Shown one piece after another: positions 16,902 through 25,239 of a stretch of DNA of 36,775 nucleotides (the stretch's first letter is position 1; the number at the start of each line of letters is the position of its first letter). The DNA is from Pseudomonadota bacterium (GTDB lineage: Bacteria; Desulfobacterota; Desulfovibrionia; Desulfovibrionales; Desulfovibrionaceae). The stretch is taken from positions 1 through 36,775 of the forward strand of contig JAEYTO010000089.1 in NCBI GenBank assembly GCA_023433925.1, given 5' to 3'. The translations under genes were made by a program, and so were the position numbers. Under the pieces are notes generated by a model, which was not told the origin of the DNA, did not search any database, and saw only the letters and a list, made by a program, of their open reading frames with translations.

Positions 16902-18059
16902 GTGAGCGACAAGAGCAAGACCAAGGCCGCGCTTATGCAGGAGCTAGCCGAGCTGCGCCGCAGGGAGGCCGACTTCCATGCCCTCGAGGGAGAGCACGGC
17001 CAGGTTCTGCGCGCGTTGCGCGAACGGATCAAGGAGCTGGACTGCCTCTACGCCATCACCCGTCTGGCCGGGCGGGAGGGCATCTCCCAGAACGAATTGT
17101 TCCAGGCGATCGCCGAGCTCGTGGCCATGTCCTGGCAGTATCCCGAGATCGCCTGCGTGAGGATCGTCGCCGACGGAAACACGTTCCTCACCTCAAACTT
17201 CAGGCGGGCGCGCTGGCGCCAGGCCAGCCCGCTCATGGCGCACGGCGAGCGCGCCGGCCAGATCGAGGTCGGCTACCTGGAGGAGCGCCCGGAGCTGGGC
17301 GAGGGACCTTTCCTGAAAGAGGAGCGCAACCTCCTCGACGCCGTGGCCGAGCGGCTGTCGCGCATCATCGAGGCCAAGCGCACGGAGGAGCATGTGCGGG
17401 TCCTGTCCCGCGAGCTCATCAAGGCCCAGGAGTGCGAGCGCCAGCGCATCGCCAGGGAGCTGCACGACAACGTGGCCCAGGAGCTTTCCATGCAGCGCTT
17501 GGCCGTGGAGTCCCTTCTGGCCGAGGAGGACGCGCCGGCCTCCAGGCTGCGCGGCGGCCTGTCCCTCACCTCCACCCGGCTGGCCGCCAGCATCGCGGCC
17601 GTGCGCGACCTGTCCTACGATCTCCTGCCGCCGGGGCTGGAGCAGCTCGGCTTCGTGGCCACGGTTTTCCGCCACTGCGAGGAGTTCTCCACCCGCCATG
17701 GAATACGCATCGACTTCTTCGCCGACGGCATGGATGACCTGCGCCTGGATTTCGAGACGCAGATCAACCTGTACCGGATCATCCAGGAGGCCCTGGCCAA
17801 CGTGCGCAAGCACGCCGAGGCCGGCCAGGTGCGCATAAGGCTCGTGGCCTCCTATCCGCACATCCTCCTGCGCATCGAGGACGACGGCCGGGGATTCGAC
17901 ATGCACGCGCCGCGGGCCGCGGCGCCGGAAGACAAGCGCATGGGACTTTGGAACATGCAAGAGCGGGCCCGGCTGCTCGGAGGCCGCCTGACCATTCGTT
18001 CCAGGCCCGGCGCGGGAACGAGCATCACGGCCGAGGTTCCGTGCGAGGAGAAGCCATGA
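16902..18059 (+). CDS. NarL-type cytoplasmic sensor histidine kinase
   Basis: A 385-residue kinase with no membrane segment. Residues ~1-45 form a coiled coil, ~45-170 a PAS/GAF-like sensor, then the HisKA_3 box ECERQRIARELHDNVAQ with phospho-acceptor His188. The HATPase_c domain follows with the N box QEALANVRKHAEA, the G1 box IEDDGRGFD and the G2 box MGLWNMQERARLLGG. The start is GTG at 16902 with AAGGAG six bases upstream (16890-16895). The stop overlaps the response regulator start by four bases (ATGA), so the two are co-translated. The signal is unknown; without a membrane segment it should sense a cytoplasmic cue. Confidence 0.93.
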   Translation: MSDKSKTKAALMQELAELRRREADFHALEGEHGQVLRALRERIKELDCLYAITRLAGREGISQNELFQAIAELVAMSWQYPEIACVRIVADGNTFLTSNFRRARWRQASPLMAHGERAGQIEVGYLEERPELGEGPFLKEERNLLDAVAERLSRIIEAKRTEEHVRVLSRELIKAQECERQRIARELHDNVAQELSMQRLAVESLLAEEDAPASRLRGGLSLTSTRLAASIAAVRDLSYDLLPPGLEQLGFVATVFRHCEEFSTRHGIRIDFFADGMDDLRLDFETQINLYRIIQEALANVRKHAEAGQVRIRLVASYPHILLRIEDDGRGFDMHAPRAAAPEDKRMGLWNMQERARLLGGRLTIRSRPGAGTSITAEVPCEEKP

Positions 18060-18733
18060 ACGCGACCAAACGCCTGCTCGTCATCGACGACCATCCCCTG
18101 TTCCGCGAGGGCCTCAAGTCCATCGTCTCCCGCGATCCGCGCTATGCCGTGGCCGCCGAGGCCGGGAACGGCGCCGAGGCGTTGCAGCTCGCGCGCTCGG
18201 TCAAGCCCGAGATCATCCTGCTGGACATCTCCCTGCCCGATGCGAGCGGCCTGGACCTCATCAGCCAGTTCAAGTCCGCGCTCCCGGCGGCGCACGTCGT
18301 CGTGGTCAGCATGCACGCCAAGCTCGACCTCATTGCCGCGGCCTTCAAAGCCGGCGCGGAGGCGTATCTGGTCAAGGAGTCCACGGCCGAGCGACTGCTC
18401 CAGGCCCTCGACGCAGTGACCAGGGGCCAGCAGTATCTGGACAGCTTCATCTCTCCCAAGGTCGTCCAGAAGCTCCTGGAGTTCTCGACCAGGCGCGCCC
18501 AGATGACCGATTCGGCCTACGGCACCCTCACCCAGCGGGAGCAGCAGGTCATGCGCCTGCTGGCCGACGGCTGGACCTCGTCCGCCATCGCGGGCAAGCT
18601 GTTCATTACGCGCAAGACCGTCGAGAACCATCGCGCCAACATCATGGGCAAGCTCGGCCTGAAGAACCTGGCCGACCTCGTCCGCTACGCCGCCCGGCTC
18701 GGGCTCATCGACCTCGATGCGACGCCGGAATGA
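18056..18733 (+). CDS. NarL/FixJ-family response regulator
   Basis: A 225-residue regulator. The receiver domain (residues ~6-120) has the acidic pair in VIDDHPLF, phospho-acceptor Asp57 in ILLDISLPD, and the Lys in VKEST. The LuxR-type helix-turn-helix (~160-215) shows LTQREQQVMRLLADGWTSS and ITRKTVENHRANIMGKLGL. It starts at ATG 18056, overlapping the kinase stop. It should be phosphorylated by the partner kinase and act on promoters elsewhere or nearby; no target is evident. Confidence 0.95.
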   Translation: MNATKRLLVIDDHPLFREGLKSIVSRDPRYAVAAEAGNGAEALQLARSVKPEIILLDISLPDASGLDLISQFKSALPAAHVVVVSMHAKLDLIAAAFKAGAEAYLVKESTAERLLQALDAVTRGQQYLDSFISPKVVQKLLEFSTRRAQMTDSAYGTLTQREQQVMRLLADGWTSSAIAGKLFITRKTVENHRANIMGKLGLKNLADLVRYAARLGLIDLDATPE

Positions 18734-18772
18734 GGCCCGGCCTGGGGCGGCGTATCGCTCCGGAACGCCGCA

Positions 18773-18976
18773 TTATTCTTCAATGAATTGCCGGACCCGG
18801 CCTACCCTGCCGTCCGCAAGGCGGACCTTGATCCCTCGCGAATGGTAAGGCGCGCTGGTCAGGATCTGGGCGATCTCCCCGGTCACCGTCTTGCCGGTCC
18901 TCTGGTCCTGTTTGAGGACTATGTGCACGCGCCGGCCGGGCTTGCAGTCCTCCCTTTTACGATTGTCCAGGCTCAT
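18773..18976 (-). CDS. YwbE-family small protein (DUF2196)
   Basis: A 67-residue protein that matches the YwbE family closely: PGRRVHIVLKQDQRTGKTVTGEIAQILT and HSRGIKVRLADGRVGRVRQ are the conserved core. The KOW-like strand pattern suggests nucleic-acid or ribosome binding, but the function is not established. AAGGA precedes the ATG at 18976. It is convergent with the response regulator and divergent from ettA. Confidence 0.88.
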   Translation of the reverse strand: MSLDNRKREDCKPGRRVHIVLKQDQRTGKTVTGEIAQILTSAPYHSRGIKVRLADGRVGRVRQFIEE

Positions 18977-19196
18977 CCCATTTCCTTGTGTCGATAATTC
19001 CCGGGGCCGCTGTTCCCGCCAACGCGGCGGAGCGCCCTGTCATCGTCGGGCCAAGAGTATCCTGGAATGCCCATGGGGGATACCCGCCCGAGAAGGGGCG
19101 GCCGAGGCCACTTCAACGTTGCCATTCCCCATTCCTCCCGCTATCAGGGGGCGACCGCGCGGCGGTCCCAAACCCAAAATCACGAGGCGGTCAGCC

Positions 19197-20885
19197 ATGA
19201 GCACAAACGAGCCGAACAAGATCATTTATTCCATGAACCGGGTGAGCAAGTTCTACGACAAGAAGCCCATCCTCAAGGATATCTCGCTGTCCTACTTTTA
19301 CGGAGCCAAGATCGGCGTCCTGGGCATGAACGGCTCGGGCAAGTCGACCCTGCTGCGCATCCTGGCCGGAGTGGACCAGGACTTCCAGGGCCAGACCGTG
19401 CTCTCCCCCGGACACACCATCGGCTACCTGGAGCAGGAGCCGTTGGCCAACGAGACGCGCACGGTGCGCGAGATCGTGGAGGAGGGCGCGGCCGAGACCG
19501 TGGCCCTGCTCAAGGAATACGAGCGGATCAACGCCCGCTTCGCCGAGCCCATGAGCGACGACGAGATGGACGCGCTCATCGCCCGCCAGGGCGAGGTCCA
19601 GGAGAAGCTGGAAGCCGCCGACGCCTGGGGACTGGAGAGCCGCCTGGAGATGGCCATGGACGCCCTGCGCTGCCCGCCCGCGGACATGCCCCTGAACCTC
19701 GTCTCGGGCGGCGAGCGCCGCCGCGTGGCCCTGTGCCGGCTGCTCCTGCAGAAGCCGGACATCCTCCTGCTGGACGAGCCCACCAACCATCTGGACGCGG
19801 AGTCCGTGGCCTGGCTGGAGCACCACCTGCAGCAGTATGCGGGCACGATCATCGCCGTGACCCACGACCGCTTCTTCCTGGACAACGTGGCCGGCTGGAT
19901 CCTGGAGCTTGACCGCGGCCAGGGCATTCCCTGGAAGGGCAACTACTCCTCCTGGCTGGACCAGAAGCGGGAGCGGCTGCGGCGGGAGGAGAAGGCCGAG
20001 TCCGAGCGCCAGAAGACCCTCGAGCGCGAGCTGGAGTGGATCAAGATGTCCCCCAAGGCCCGCCACGCCAAGAGCAAGGCCCGCATCGGGGCCTACGAGC
20101 AGCTTCTATCGCAGAACTCGGAAAAGCAGGCCAAGGATCTGGAGATCTTCATCCCGGCCGGGCCGCGCCTGGGCCAGAAGGTCATCGAGGCCAAGGACCT
20201 GAGCAAGGCCTACGGCGACCGGCTGCTCCTGAGCAAGGTCAACTTCCTGATCCCTCCCGGAGCCATCGTGGGCATCATCGGCCCCAACGGCGCGGGCAAG
20301 TCCACACTCTTTCGCATGATCAGCGGGCAGGAGAAGCCCGACGAGGGCAGCCTCGCCCTGGGCGAGACCGTGATGCTAGCCCACGTGGACCAGCACCGCG
20401 ACACCCTGGAGGCGGACAAGTCGGTCTTCGAGACCATCAGCGGCGGCCGGGACACCATCAAGCTGGGCAACCGCGAGGTGAACGCGCGGGCCTACCTCGG
20501 CCGGTTCAACATCACCGGCGCGGACCAGCAGAAGAAGATCGGCACGCTCTCGGGCGGCGAGCGCAACCGCGTGCACCTGGCCCGCATGCTCACGGAAGGG
20601 GCCAACGTCCTGCTCCTGGACGAACCGACCAACGACCTGGACGTGAACACCATGCGCGCCCTGGAGGACGGCCTGCTCAACTTCGCCGGCTGCGTGCTGG
20701 TCATCAGCCACGACCGCTGGTTCCTGGACCGCATCGCCACGCACATCATGGCCTTCGAGGGCGACAGCCAGGTGACCTTCTTCGATGGCAACTACACCGA
20801 GTACGAAGAGGACCGCAAAAAGCGGCTGGGCAAGGACGCGGAAATCCCGCACCGCATCAAGTACCGCAAGCTGACCAGGAGCTGA
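19197..20885 (+). CDS. ettA: EttA, ABC-F energy-dependent translational throttle
   Basis: A 562-residue soluble ABC-F protein with two nucleotide-binding domains. Walker A motifs are GMNGSGKST and GPNGAGKST, signatures are VSGGERRRVALCRLLL and LSGGERNRVHLARML, and Walker B motifs are LLLDEPTNHLD and LLLDEPTNDLD. The linker with SPKARHAKSKARI and the arm region match EttA, which binds the ribosomal E site and gates the first elongation steps according to ATP/ADP. The ATG at 19197 gives the family length and has GAGGCGG upstream; the frame remains open to 18891 but that extension overlaps the ywbE region. Confidence 0.95.
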   Translation: MSTNEPNKIIYSMNRVSKFYDKKPILKDISLSYFYGAKIGVLGMNGSGKSTLLRILAGVDQDFQGQTVLSPGHTIGYLEQEPLANETRTVREIVEEGAAETVALLKEYERINARFAEPMSDDEMDALIARQGEVQEKLEAADAWGLESRLEMAMDALRCPPADMPLNLVSGGERRRVALCRLLLQKPDILLLDEPTNHLDAESVAWLEHHLQQYAGTIIAVTHDRFFLDNVAGWILELDRGQGIPWKGNYSSWLDQKRERLRREEKAESERQKTLERELEWIKMSPKARHAKSKARIGAYEQLLSQNSEKQAKDLEIFIPAGPRLGQKVIEAKDLSKAYGDRLLLSKVNFLIPPGAIVGIIGPNGAGKSTLFRMISGQEKPDEGSLALGETVMLAHVDQHRDTLEADKSVFETISGGRDTIKLGNREVNARAYLGRFNITGADQQKKIGTLSGGERNRVHLARMLTEGANVLLLDEPTNDLDVNTMRALEDGLLNFAGCVLVISHDRWFLDRIATHIMAFEGDSQVTFFDGNYTEYEEDRKKRLGKDAEIPHRIKYRKLTRS

Positions 20886-20936
20886 GGACCGGCGGAACAA
20901 GGCCGGATCGCGGGCTGGCGCACTTTGCCAATGAAC

Positions 20937-20959
20937 GGGAGAGGCTGCCGTCCTCTCCC
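20937..20959. terminator. GA-rich hairpin after ettA
   Basis: Arms GGGAGAGG and CCTCTCCC with a 7-base loop, about 50 bases after the ettA stop. No T-run follows. Confidence 0.45.
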
Positions 20960-20986
20960 ACGGATCATTGACAAAGGTCGTTTCAA

Positions 20987-21140
20987 GCTGCCTCCGGCGG
21001 CCAAGGGGGCGCGGCCCCCTTGGAACCCCGCTTCTCAACTGCGCCACCAGGCAATATGCTGAAATAATATCAAAAGTTTTTGGTGGAGAGAGCGCGAGAG
21101 AGGCCCCTTTTTTCAAAAAGGGGCCTCTCTCGCAAAAAAC
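20987..21140 (-). repeat. 150-bp intergenic element family B, copy 2 (inverted)
   Basis: This is the inverted copy of 13048-13200. It contains a 10-bp hairpin (CCAAGGGGGC and GCCCCCTTGG around GCG) and the long GCGAGAGAGGCCCC hairpin near 21089-21133. The two copies bracket 7.8 kb. The remaining bases 21141-21218 show nothing. Confidence 0.88.
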
Positions 21141-21218
21141 CGGATTGTCAGCAATCTGGAGCGGGGTGAGAGGATGTGATCCGTATCCCCCAGCAAGTAC
21201 AAGGCCTGACTTTGCCCG

Positions 21219-22019
21219 TCATGAGCACTGCGCATCGAGCAGGGTCCGCGCAAGCTCGGCGAAACCGCCGCCGCCCCTGCCCTGCGTGATCCAGGCCGGG
21301 CGGGCGCTCAACTCGGCCTCCAGGTCCAGGACGTTGGCCACGCCCACCGAGTTGGGAAAGTATCCGAACATGGGCGCGTCGTTGGGCGAGTCGCCCGCGA
21401 AGACCACGTGGTTCCGCACCGCCTCCAGGTCCTGCCCGAAGACCTCCTGAAAGAAAATGCGGGTCATGGAGAGCTTGTCGTAGCCGCCGAACCAGCCGTT
21501 GACATGGATGGAGCTGATCTTGGCCTGGGCCCCATCCCGCTCGAAAAGGGCCTGAATGCGCCTCACCGCGTCCATGGGCAGGGGCGCGACATCCTCGCAG
21601 AAGTCGACGGCCAGGTCGGCCTCGCGGTAGTTCTGGTCAGCGGAAATGGCGCAGCCGGGAACCTCGCGCAGGATGCGCAGGCGAAGCTCCGCCAGCCTGG
21701 CGGCGTCGAGCCTGCGCTCCTCGTCGTTCTTGAAGTAGCGCCGGACCATGCGCCTGCCGGCCTCGTCGTAATGAAAATAGAAGGCCCCATTCTCGCCCAC
21801 CACCCCGTCCACGGGCCACATGCGGGCGATGTGGTCGCACCAGCCGGCCGGCCGGCCGGTGATGGGCACGACCTTCTTGCCATGACGGCGGAGCGCCTCC
21901 AGGGCCGCATAGGCCTCCGCGCCGAGGCGGCCGTGATCGGTGAGCGTATCATCGATGTCCGTGAGGACGAAACGGATGGCGCGGCGGGTTTCCGCGGGCA
22001 TCGAACTCAGGGCGCGCAT
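21219..22019 (-). CDS. HAD-superfamily phosphatase (class IIB, Cof/SPP-like)
   Basis: A 266-residue hydrolase. HAD motif I is LTDIDDTLT (nucleophile Asp21, acid Asp23), motif II lies in PITGRP, and motif IV is FAGDSPNDAPMF. The insert between motifs II and III is the C2B type cap of sugar or polyol phosphatases. The ATG at 22019 was chosen for its GAGG site; the frame extends to 22085 but would overlap glpB. It follows glpB by 58 bases on the same strand and probably shares its transcript, so a small phosphorylated polyol or glycerol compound is a reasonable substrate guess, not a demonstrated one. Confidence 0.82.
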   Translation of the reverse strand: MRALSSMPAETRRAIRFVLTDIDDTLTDHGRLGAEAYAALEALRRHGKKVVPITGRPAGWCDHIARMWPVDGVVGENGAFYFHYDEAGRRMVRRYFKNDEERRLDAARLAELRLRILREVPGCAISADQNYREADLAVDFCEDVAPLPMDAVRRIQALFERDGAQAKISSIHVNGWFGGYDKLSMTRIFFQEVFGQDLEAVRNHVVFAGDSPNDAPMFGYFPNSVGVANVLDLEAELSARPAWITQGRGGGGFAELARTLLDAQCS

Positions 22020-22077
22020 GCTGACCTCGCGTTCTCGTGCTGCTTTTGCGTCCAGATACGGATATTCCGGGCCGCGA

Positions 22078-23403
22078 TCAACCATTCGGCCCGGCGGCCC
22101 GGCCGCCAGCGGCGGAGCCCACTTCGGCGATGAAGGCTTCCACCGCGCCCAGGGCCGTGGCCAGGGCGACTCCGGCCCCGCACTTCATGCGCATCCAGTC
22201 CTGATGGGCCAGGATCGAGCCGGCCGCGAACAATGTCGGGCAGGCGAGCTTGCCGCCAGAGCCCAGCGGCCGGAAGCGCTCGTCCACCTCAATGCCGCTC
22301 TGGTGGACGGGATGTCCGCGCGGATCGAAATAGTCGGCCCGGTGCCATGCGGAACGGTCCTTGGGCTGGACCACGGGCAGGTCGAAGACCGTCTCCCGTA
22401 TCTCGGTCCGCGTGCTCGTCAGGCCTCCCCCCAGAAAGCGCCCCGAGGCCAGTATCGCCCCCCGGCAGCGCACCCGGTGCTCCACGGGCTGGCCATGGAT
22501 GGTGAATTCGAGGCCGCTGCCTTCCATCTTCTCCAGGCGCACCATTTGCTGGGAGTACAGATCGACCCCTGATTCCGGCAAGCCGTTCTCCACGGCCTCC
22601 CGCAGGCGGATGCCCGGCACGGCCGGCGGCATGGCGGGAATCTCGAACACGGTCACGCCGAGGCGCTTCTCGATGTCGCTGCGTACCGCCTGTGAGCGGT
22701 TCACGCCCAGGAGCGCGGGCAGGCCGAGGCAGACCGCGTCGCCGAGCAGGGGCCTGACGGCCTCGGCCAGGGCTTCGCGATGCCTGGGCACTTCCAGGGA
22801 GCGGGCGGCGTTCTCGGAGAATACCTCTCCCCCCGCGTGGCCGGGGAAGCAAATGCGCTCCGCGCGCATGCCGGGCCAAAGGAGCTCCAGGTTGGCCGCC
22901 ACCTGGCGGGCGCTGAAGCCATTGAGGCCGTGGAAATCGACGAGCAGGCAGCCGGTCTGCTCCTTGAGGAGCCCGGAGAAGGGCTGCATGGTTTCCGGCA
23001 CGGCATGGGTGTGCTTGAGCGTTCCCGCCGGGGAGACCGCGACGACGTTCGCTTCCGCCTCGGCCATGTAGGGCAGGCCCTGGCCGGCGAGGAAGCCGAT
23101 CCACTCCGCCAGCGCGGCCTTGACCATGTCCGGCGGGGTCAACCGGTACGGATGCCCGGGATAGTCGGCCAGGAGTCTCTCGAAACCGAGGAACGGGTTC
23201 TCCGGCAGGTGGATGCCCCCCTTCTGATCGCGAGGCGGGATCGCGCCGAGGACGTCGAAATACCCGCTGGTGTACGCGATGGCCCCGGTGCCGCCGGCCA
23301 GCACGGCGCGCAATCCGCGCCTGGCTGCGAAGAGGGCCGCGGCCGAGCCGGCCAGGCCCGCGCCGATGATCATCAGGTCATATTCACGGATGTCGCTGGA
23401 CAT
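22078..23403 (-). CDS. glpB: GlpB, anaerobic glycerol-3-phosphate dehydrogenase subunit B
   Basis: A 441-residue flavoprotein. The FAD-binding Rossmann start is LMIIGAGLAGSAAALFAARRG. AYTSGYFDVLG, GFERLLADYPGHPY and the C-terminal GLTSTRTEIRETVFDLPV are GlpB-like. In the GlpABC complex it works with GlpA to pass electrons from glycerol-3-phosphate oxidation toward GlpC and the quinone pool. Its ATG at 23403 lies two bases after the glpA stop, so the two genes are coupled. Slightly longer than the E. coli protein. Confidence 0.92.
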   Translation of the reverse strand: MSSDIREYDLMIIGAGLAGSAAALFAARRGLRAVLAGGTGAIAYTSGYFDVLGAIPPRDQKGGIHLPENPFLGFERLLADYPGHPYRLTPPDMVKAALAEWIGFLAGQGLPYMAEAEANVVAVSPAGTLKHTHAVPETMQPFSGLLKEQTGCLLVDFHGLNGFSARQVAANLELLWPGMRAERICFPGHAGGEVFSENAARSLEVPRHREALAEAVRPLLGDAVCLGLPALLGVNRSQAVRSDIEKRLGVTVFEIPAMPPAVPGIRLREAVENGLPESGVDLYSQQMVRLEKMEGSGLEFTIHGQPVEHRVRCRGAILASGRFLGGGLTSTRTEIRETVFDLPVVQPKDRSAWHRADYFDPRGHPVHQSGIEVDERFRPLGSGGKLACPTLFAAGSILAHQDWMRMKCGAGVALATALGAVEAFIAEVGSAAGGRAAGPNG

Positions 23404-23405
23404 GA

Positions 23406-25004
23406 TCAGCGCACCTCGTCCGGTTTGTGTGAGGGGACCAGCTCAAGGCCGAGCAACCCGCAGTGCAGGGCTTCGGCCAGCTCTTGCTGCCGCATCTGGG
23501 CGCCCCAAAGAATCGGCCTCTGCCCCTTGAAGCGACCGGCGAAGAAGTTCCGCATGCTCAGGAGGCCGCGCCAGGAAGCGTACTTCCCGGTGTCGTACAG
23601 ATGAGCCGCGACGCGCATGCCGCAGAAAGCGCCCTGGCAGGAGCCCTTGCCCACACGGCTGCGCAGGCTCAAGGCGGAGATGCCGTAATCGTTCGCATCC
23701 ACCCGGCAGCCCTGCACGATCTCATCGACCGCGCGCGCCGAGACCATCTCGCACTCGCACAGCAAGGGGCCGTCCTCTTCCGGGTGAGCCAGCCAGGCGT
23801 GGGGAGCGCGGCCCGGCCCGGTCCACCCGCAGACGCCGGTTTCGGGCAAGGGCGCGCTGCGCGTCAGGCAGGGTGCGTATACGCCGAGCCGCCGCGCCAC
23901 CTGATCCACGACCTTCTCGGCCATGAGGCGGAAGGTCGTGAGCTTGCCGCCGGTGACGGTCAGGAAATTCATGAGCCCGTCGGCCTCGTGATCGAACAGC
24001 GCGAAGCCGCGGCTTTGGGCGCGGTCGTCACCCGCGCCGGCATCCGCCATGAGCAGCGGGCGCACGCCGCTGTACGCCCGGATGTAACGGGCGGTGCGCA
24101 GGGCGGGAATCATGCGCGCACCCTGCTCGATGTTCAGGTCCGCCTCGGCGGTGGACGGGCGGCACTGATCAGGATCGGCGATGCGCACGCTCGTGGTGCC
24201 GAGAATGGAAACCGTGCCGCCGGGCACGAGAATGTCGCCGTCCGCCGGCGGCCGCAGGCGGTTGATGACGCGCCGGGCGATGCGCTCGCTGGTCACCAGC
24301 AGCGTGCCGCTCGAATAGAGCACCGGGATCGTTGCGCCGGTCAGGGCCGCGACCTTGCCGGACCAAGCTCCGGCGGCGTTGACCACCTGCTCCGGCTCGA
24401 TGATCACCTTGCGGCCGGTCCTCTCCTCCAGACAATGGACGCTGACGATGCGTCCTTTGACGATTTCGAAACCGCTGACGCGAATGCCGCGAAGAAAGAT
24501 GCTTCCCGCCAGCTCGCGGGCATGGGCGATCATCTCCAGGCTGAGCCTGAACGGGTCGATGGAGGCGTCGGGGACCTGGAAGGCCGCGACAAGGTCCCGC
24601 GAAAGAGCGGGCTCCATGGCCAGCGCCTCGGCCGGAGACACGGGCCGGGCAGCGATGCCCGCCCTGGCGCACAGGCCGGGGAAATCGGCGGCGTATGACT
24701 CGTCGTCGCCCGGCACGGCCACGAAAAGCCCGCCCGTGTCCTCGATGCACTGCGGCGCAAGGCGCTTGAGCAACTCCCCTTCTTCCCGGCACTCCACGGC
24801 GGCCGCGGGATCGCTCAGGACATAGCGCGCGCCGCTGTGCAGGAGGCCGTGATTGCCTCCCGACGCGCCGGCGTTCACATCCCTCTTCTCGACGAGAATG
24901 CAGTGCACGCCGCGCAAGGCGAGGTCGCGCACGATGCCCGCGCCGGTCACGCCGCCGCCGATGACCAAGACCTGAGTTCGCAAGAGATCGCAGCGTGTCT
25001 TCAT
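23406..25004 (-). CDS. glpA: GlpA, anaerobic glycerol-3-phosphate dehydrogenase catalytic subunit
   Basis: A 532-residue FAD-dependent dehydrogenase that oxidises glycerol-3-phosphate to dihydroxyacetone phosphate. The N-terminus VLVIGGGVTGAGIVRDLALRG binds FAD. GASGGNHGLLHSGARYV and the C-terminal FLTVTGGKLTTFRLMAE are family signatures. The tail carries a BFD-like [2Fe-2S] domain, CECEM and SCQGAFCG (about residues 400-450), typical of GlpA and absent from aerobic GlpD. ATG 25004 follows GGGGGAATA; the frame runs open upstream but lacks a ribosome site. It heads glpA-glpB-HAD and is divergent from glpC, with GlpR-like sites between. Confidence 0.95.
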   Translation of the reverse strand: MKTRCDLLRTQVLVIGGGVTGAGIVRDLALRGVHCILVEKRDVNAGASGGNHGLLHSGARYVLSDPAAAVECREEGELLKRLAPQCIEDTGGLFVAVPGDDESYAADFPGLCARAGIAARPVSPAEALAMEPALSRDLVAAFQVPDASIDPFRLSLEMIAHARELAGSIFLRGIRVSGFEIVKGRIVSVHCLEERTGRKVIIEPEQVVNAAGAWSGKVAALTGATIPVLYSSGTLLVTSERIARRVINRLRPPADGDILVPGGTVSILGTTSVRIADPDQCRPSTAEADLNIEQGARMIPALRTARYIRAYSGVRPLLMADAGAGDDRAQSRGFALFDHEADGLMNFLTVTGGKLTTFRLMAEKVVDQVARRLGVYAPCLTRSAPLPETGVCGWTGPGRAPHAWLAHPEEDGPLLCECEMVSARAVDEIVQGCRVDANDYGISALSLRSRVGKGSCQGAFCGMRVAAHLYDTGKYASWRGLLSMRNFFAGRFKGQRPILWGAQMRQQELAEALHCGLLGLELVPSHKPDEVR

Positions 25005-25110
25005 TATTCCCCCGTGACATTCCGCCGCGCGCCCAAGGGCGGCGGCCGGGTGCAATGCGTGAGGCGCGGGTTCGCGCCGGGGTGACGCCCCTGGCTCCTC
25101 ACGTCGGCAA

Positions 25111-25139
25111 GATATAGCCAATAATTTTCGATTTCGCAA
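25111..25139 (-). promoter_or_regulatory. glpA promoter candidate
   Basis: On the minus strand TTGCGA (25134-25139), 17 bases and TATATC (25111-25116) form a plausible promoter. A GlpR-like half-site occupies the spacer. Confidence 0.45.
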
Positions 25140-25164
25140 TTCAGGCTTTTCTGTTACGAAAATT
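25123..25164. promoter_or_regulatory. GlpR-like operator pair between glpA and glpC
   Basis: AATTTTCGAT (25123-25132, plus) and AATTTTCGTA (25155-25164, minus) are inverted relative to each other. Both fit the E. coli GlpR half-site WATKYTCGWW as I recall it, at all ten positions. One lies inside the predicted glpA promoter. Confidence 0.5.
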
Positions 25165-25239
25165 AGCGGCGGCAGGCAATGATGCGGCCGCCAAGGACGA
25201 AGAACTCGGCAGCCTGCATCTGCCCCAGGGAGAGAAGCC

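Noticed and set aside
18891..19196. A 102-residue N-terminal extension of EttA
   Set aside because: The extension covers the ywbE promoter and start region and has no homology; the ATG at 19197 gives the normal family length.
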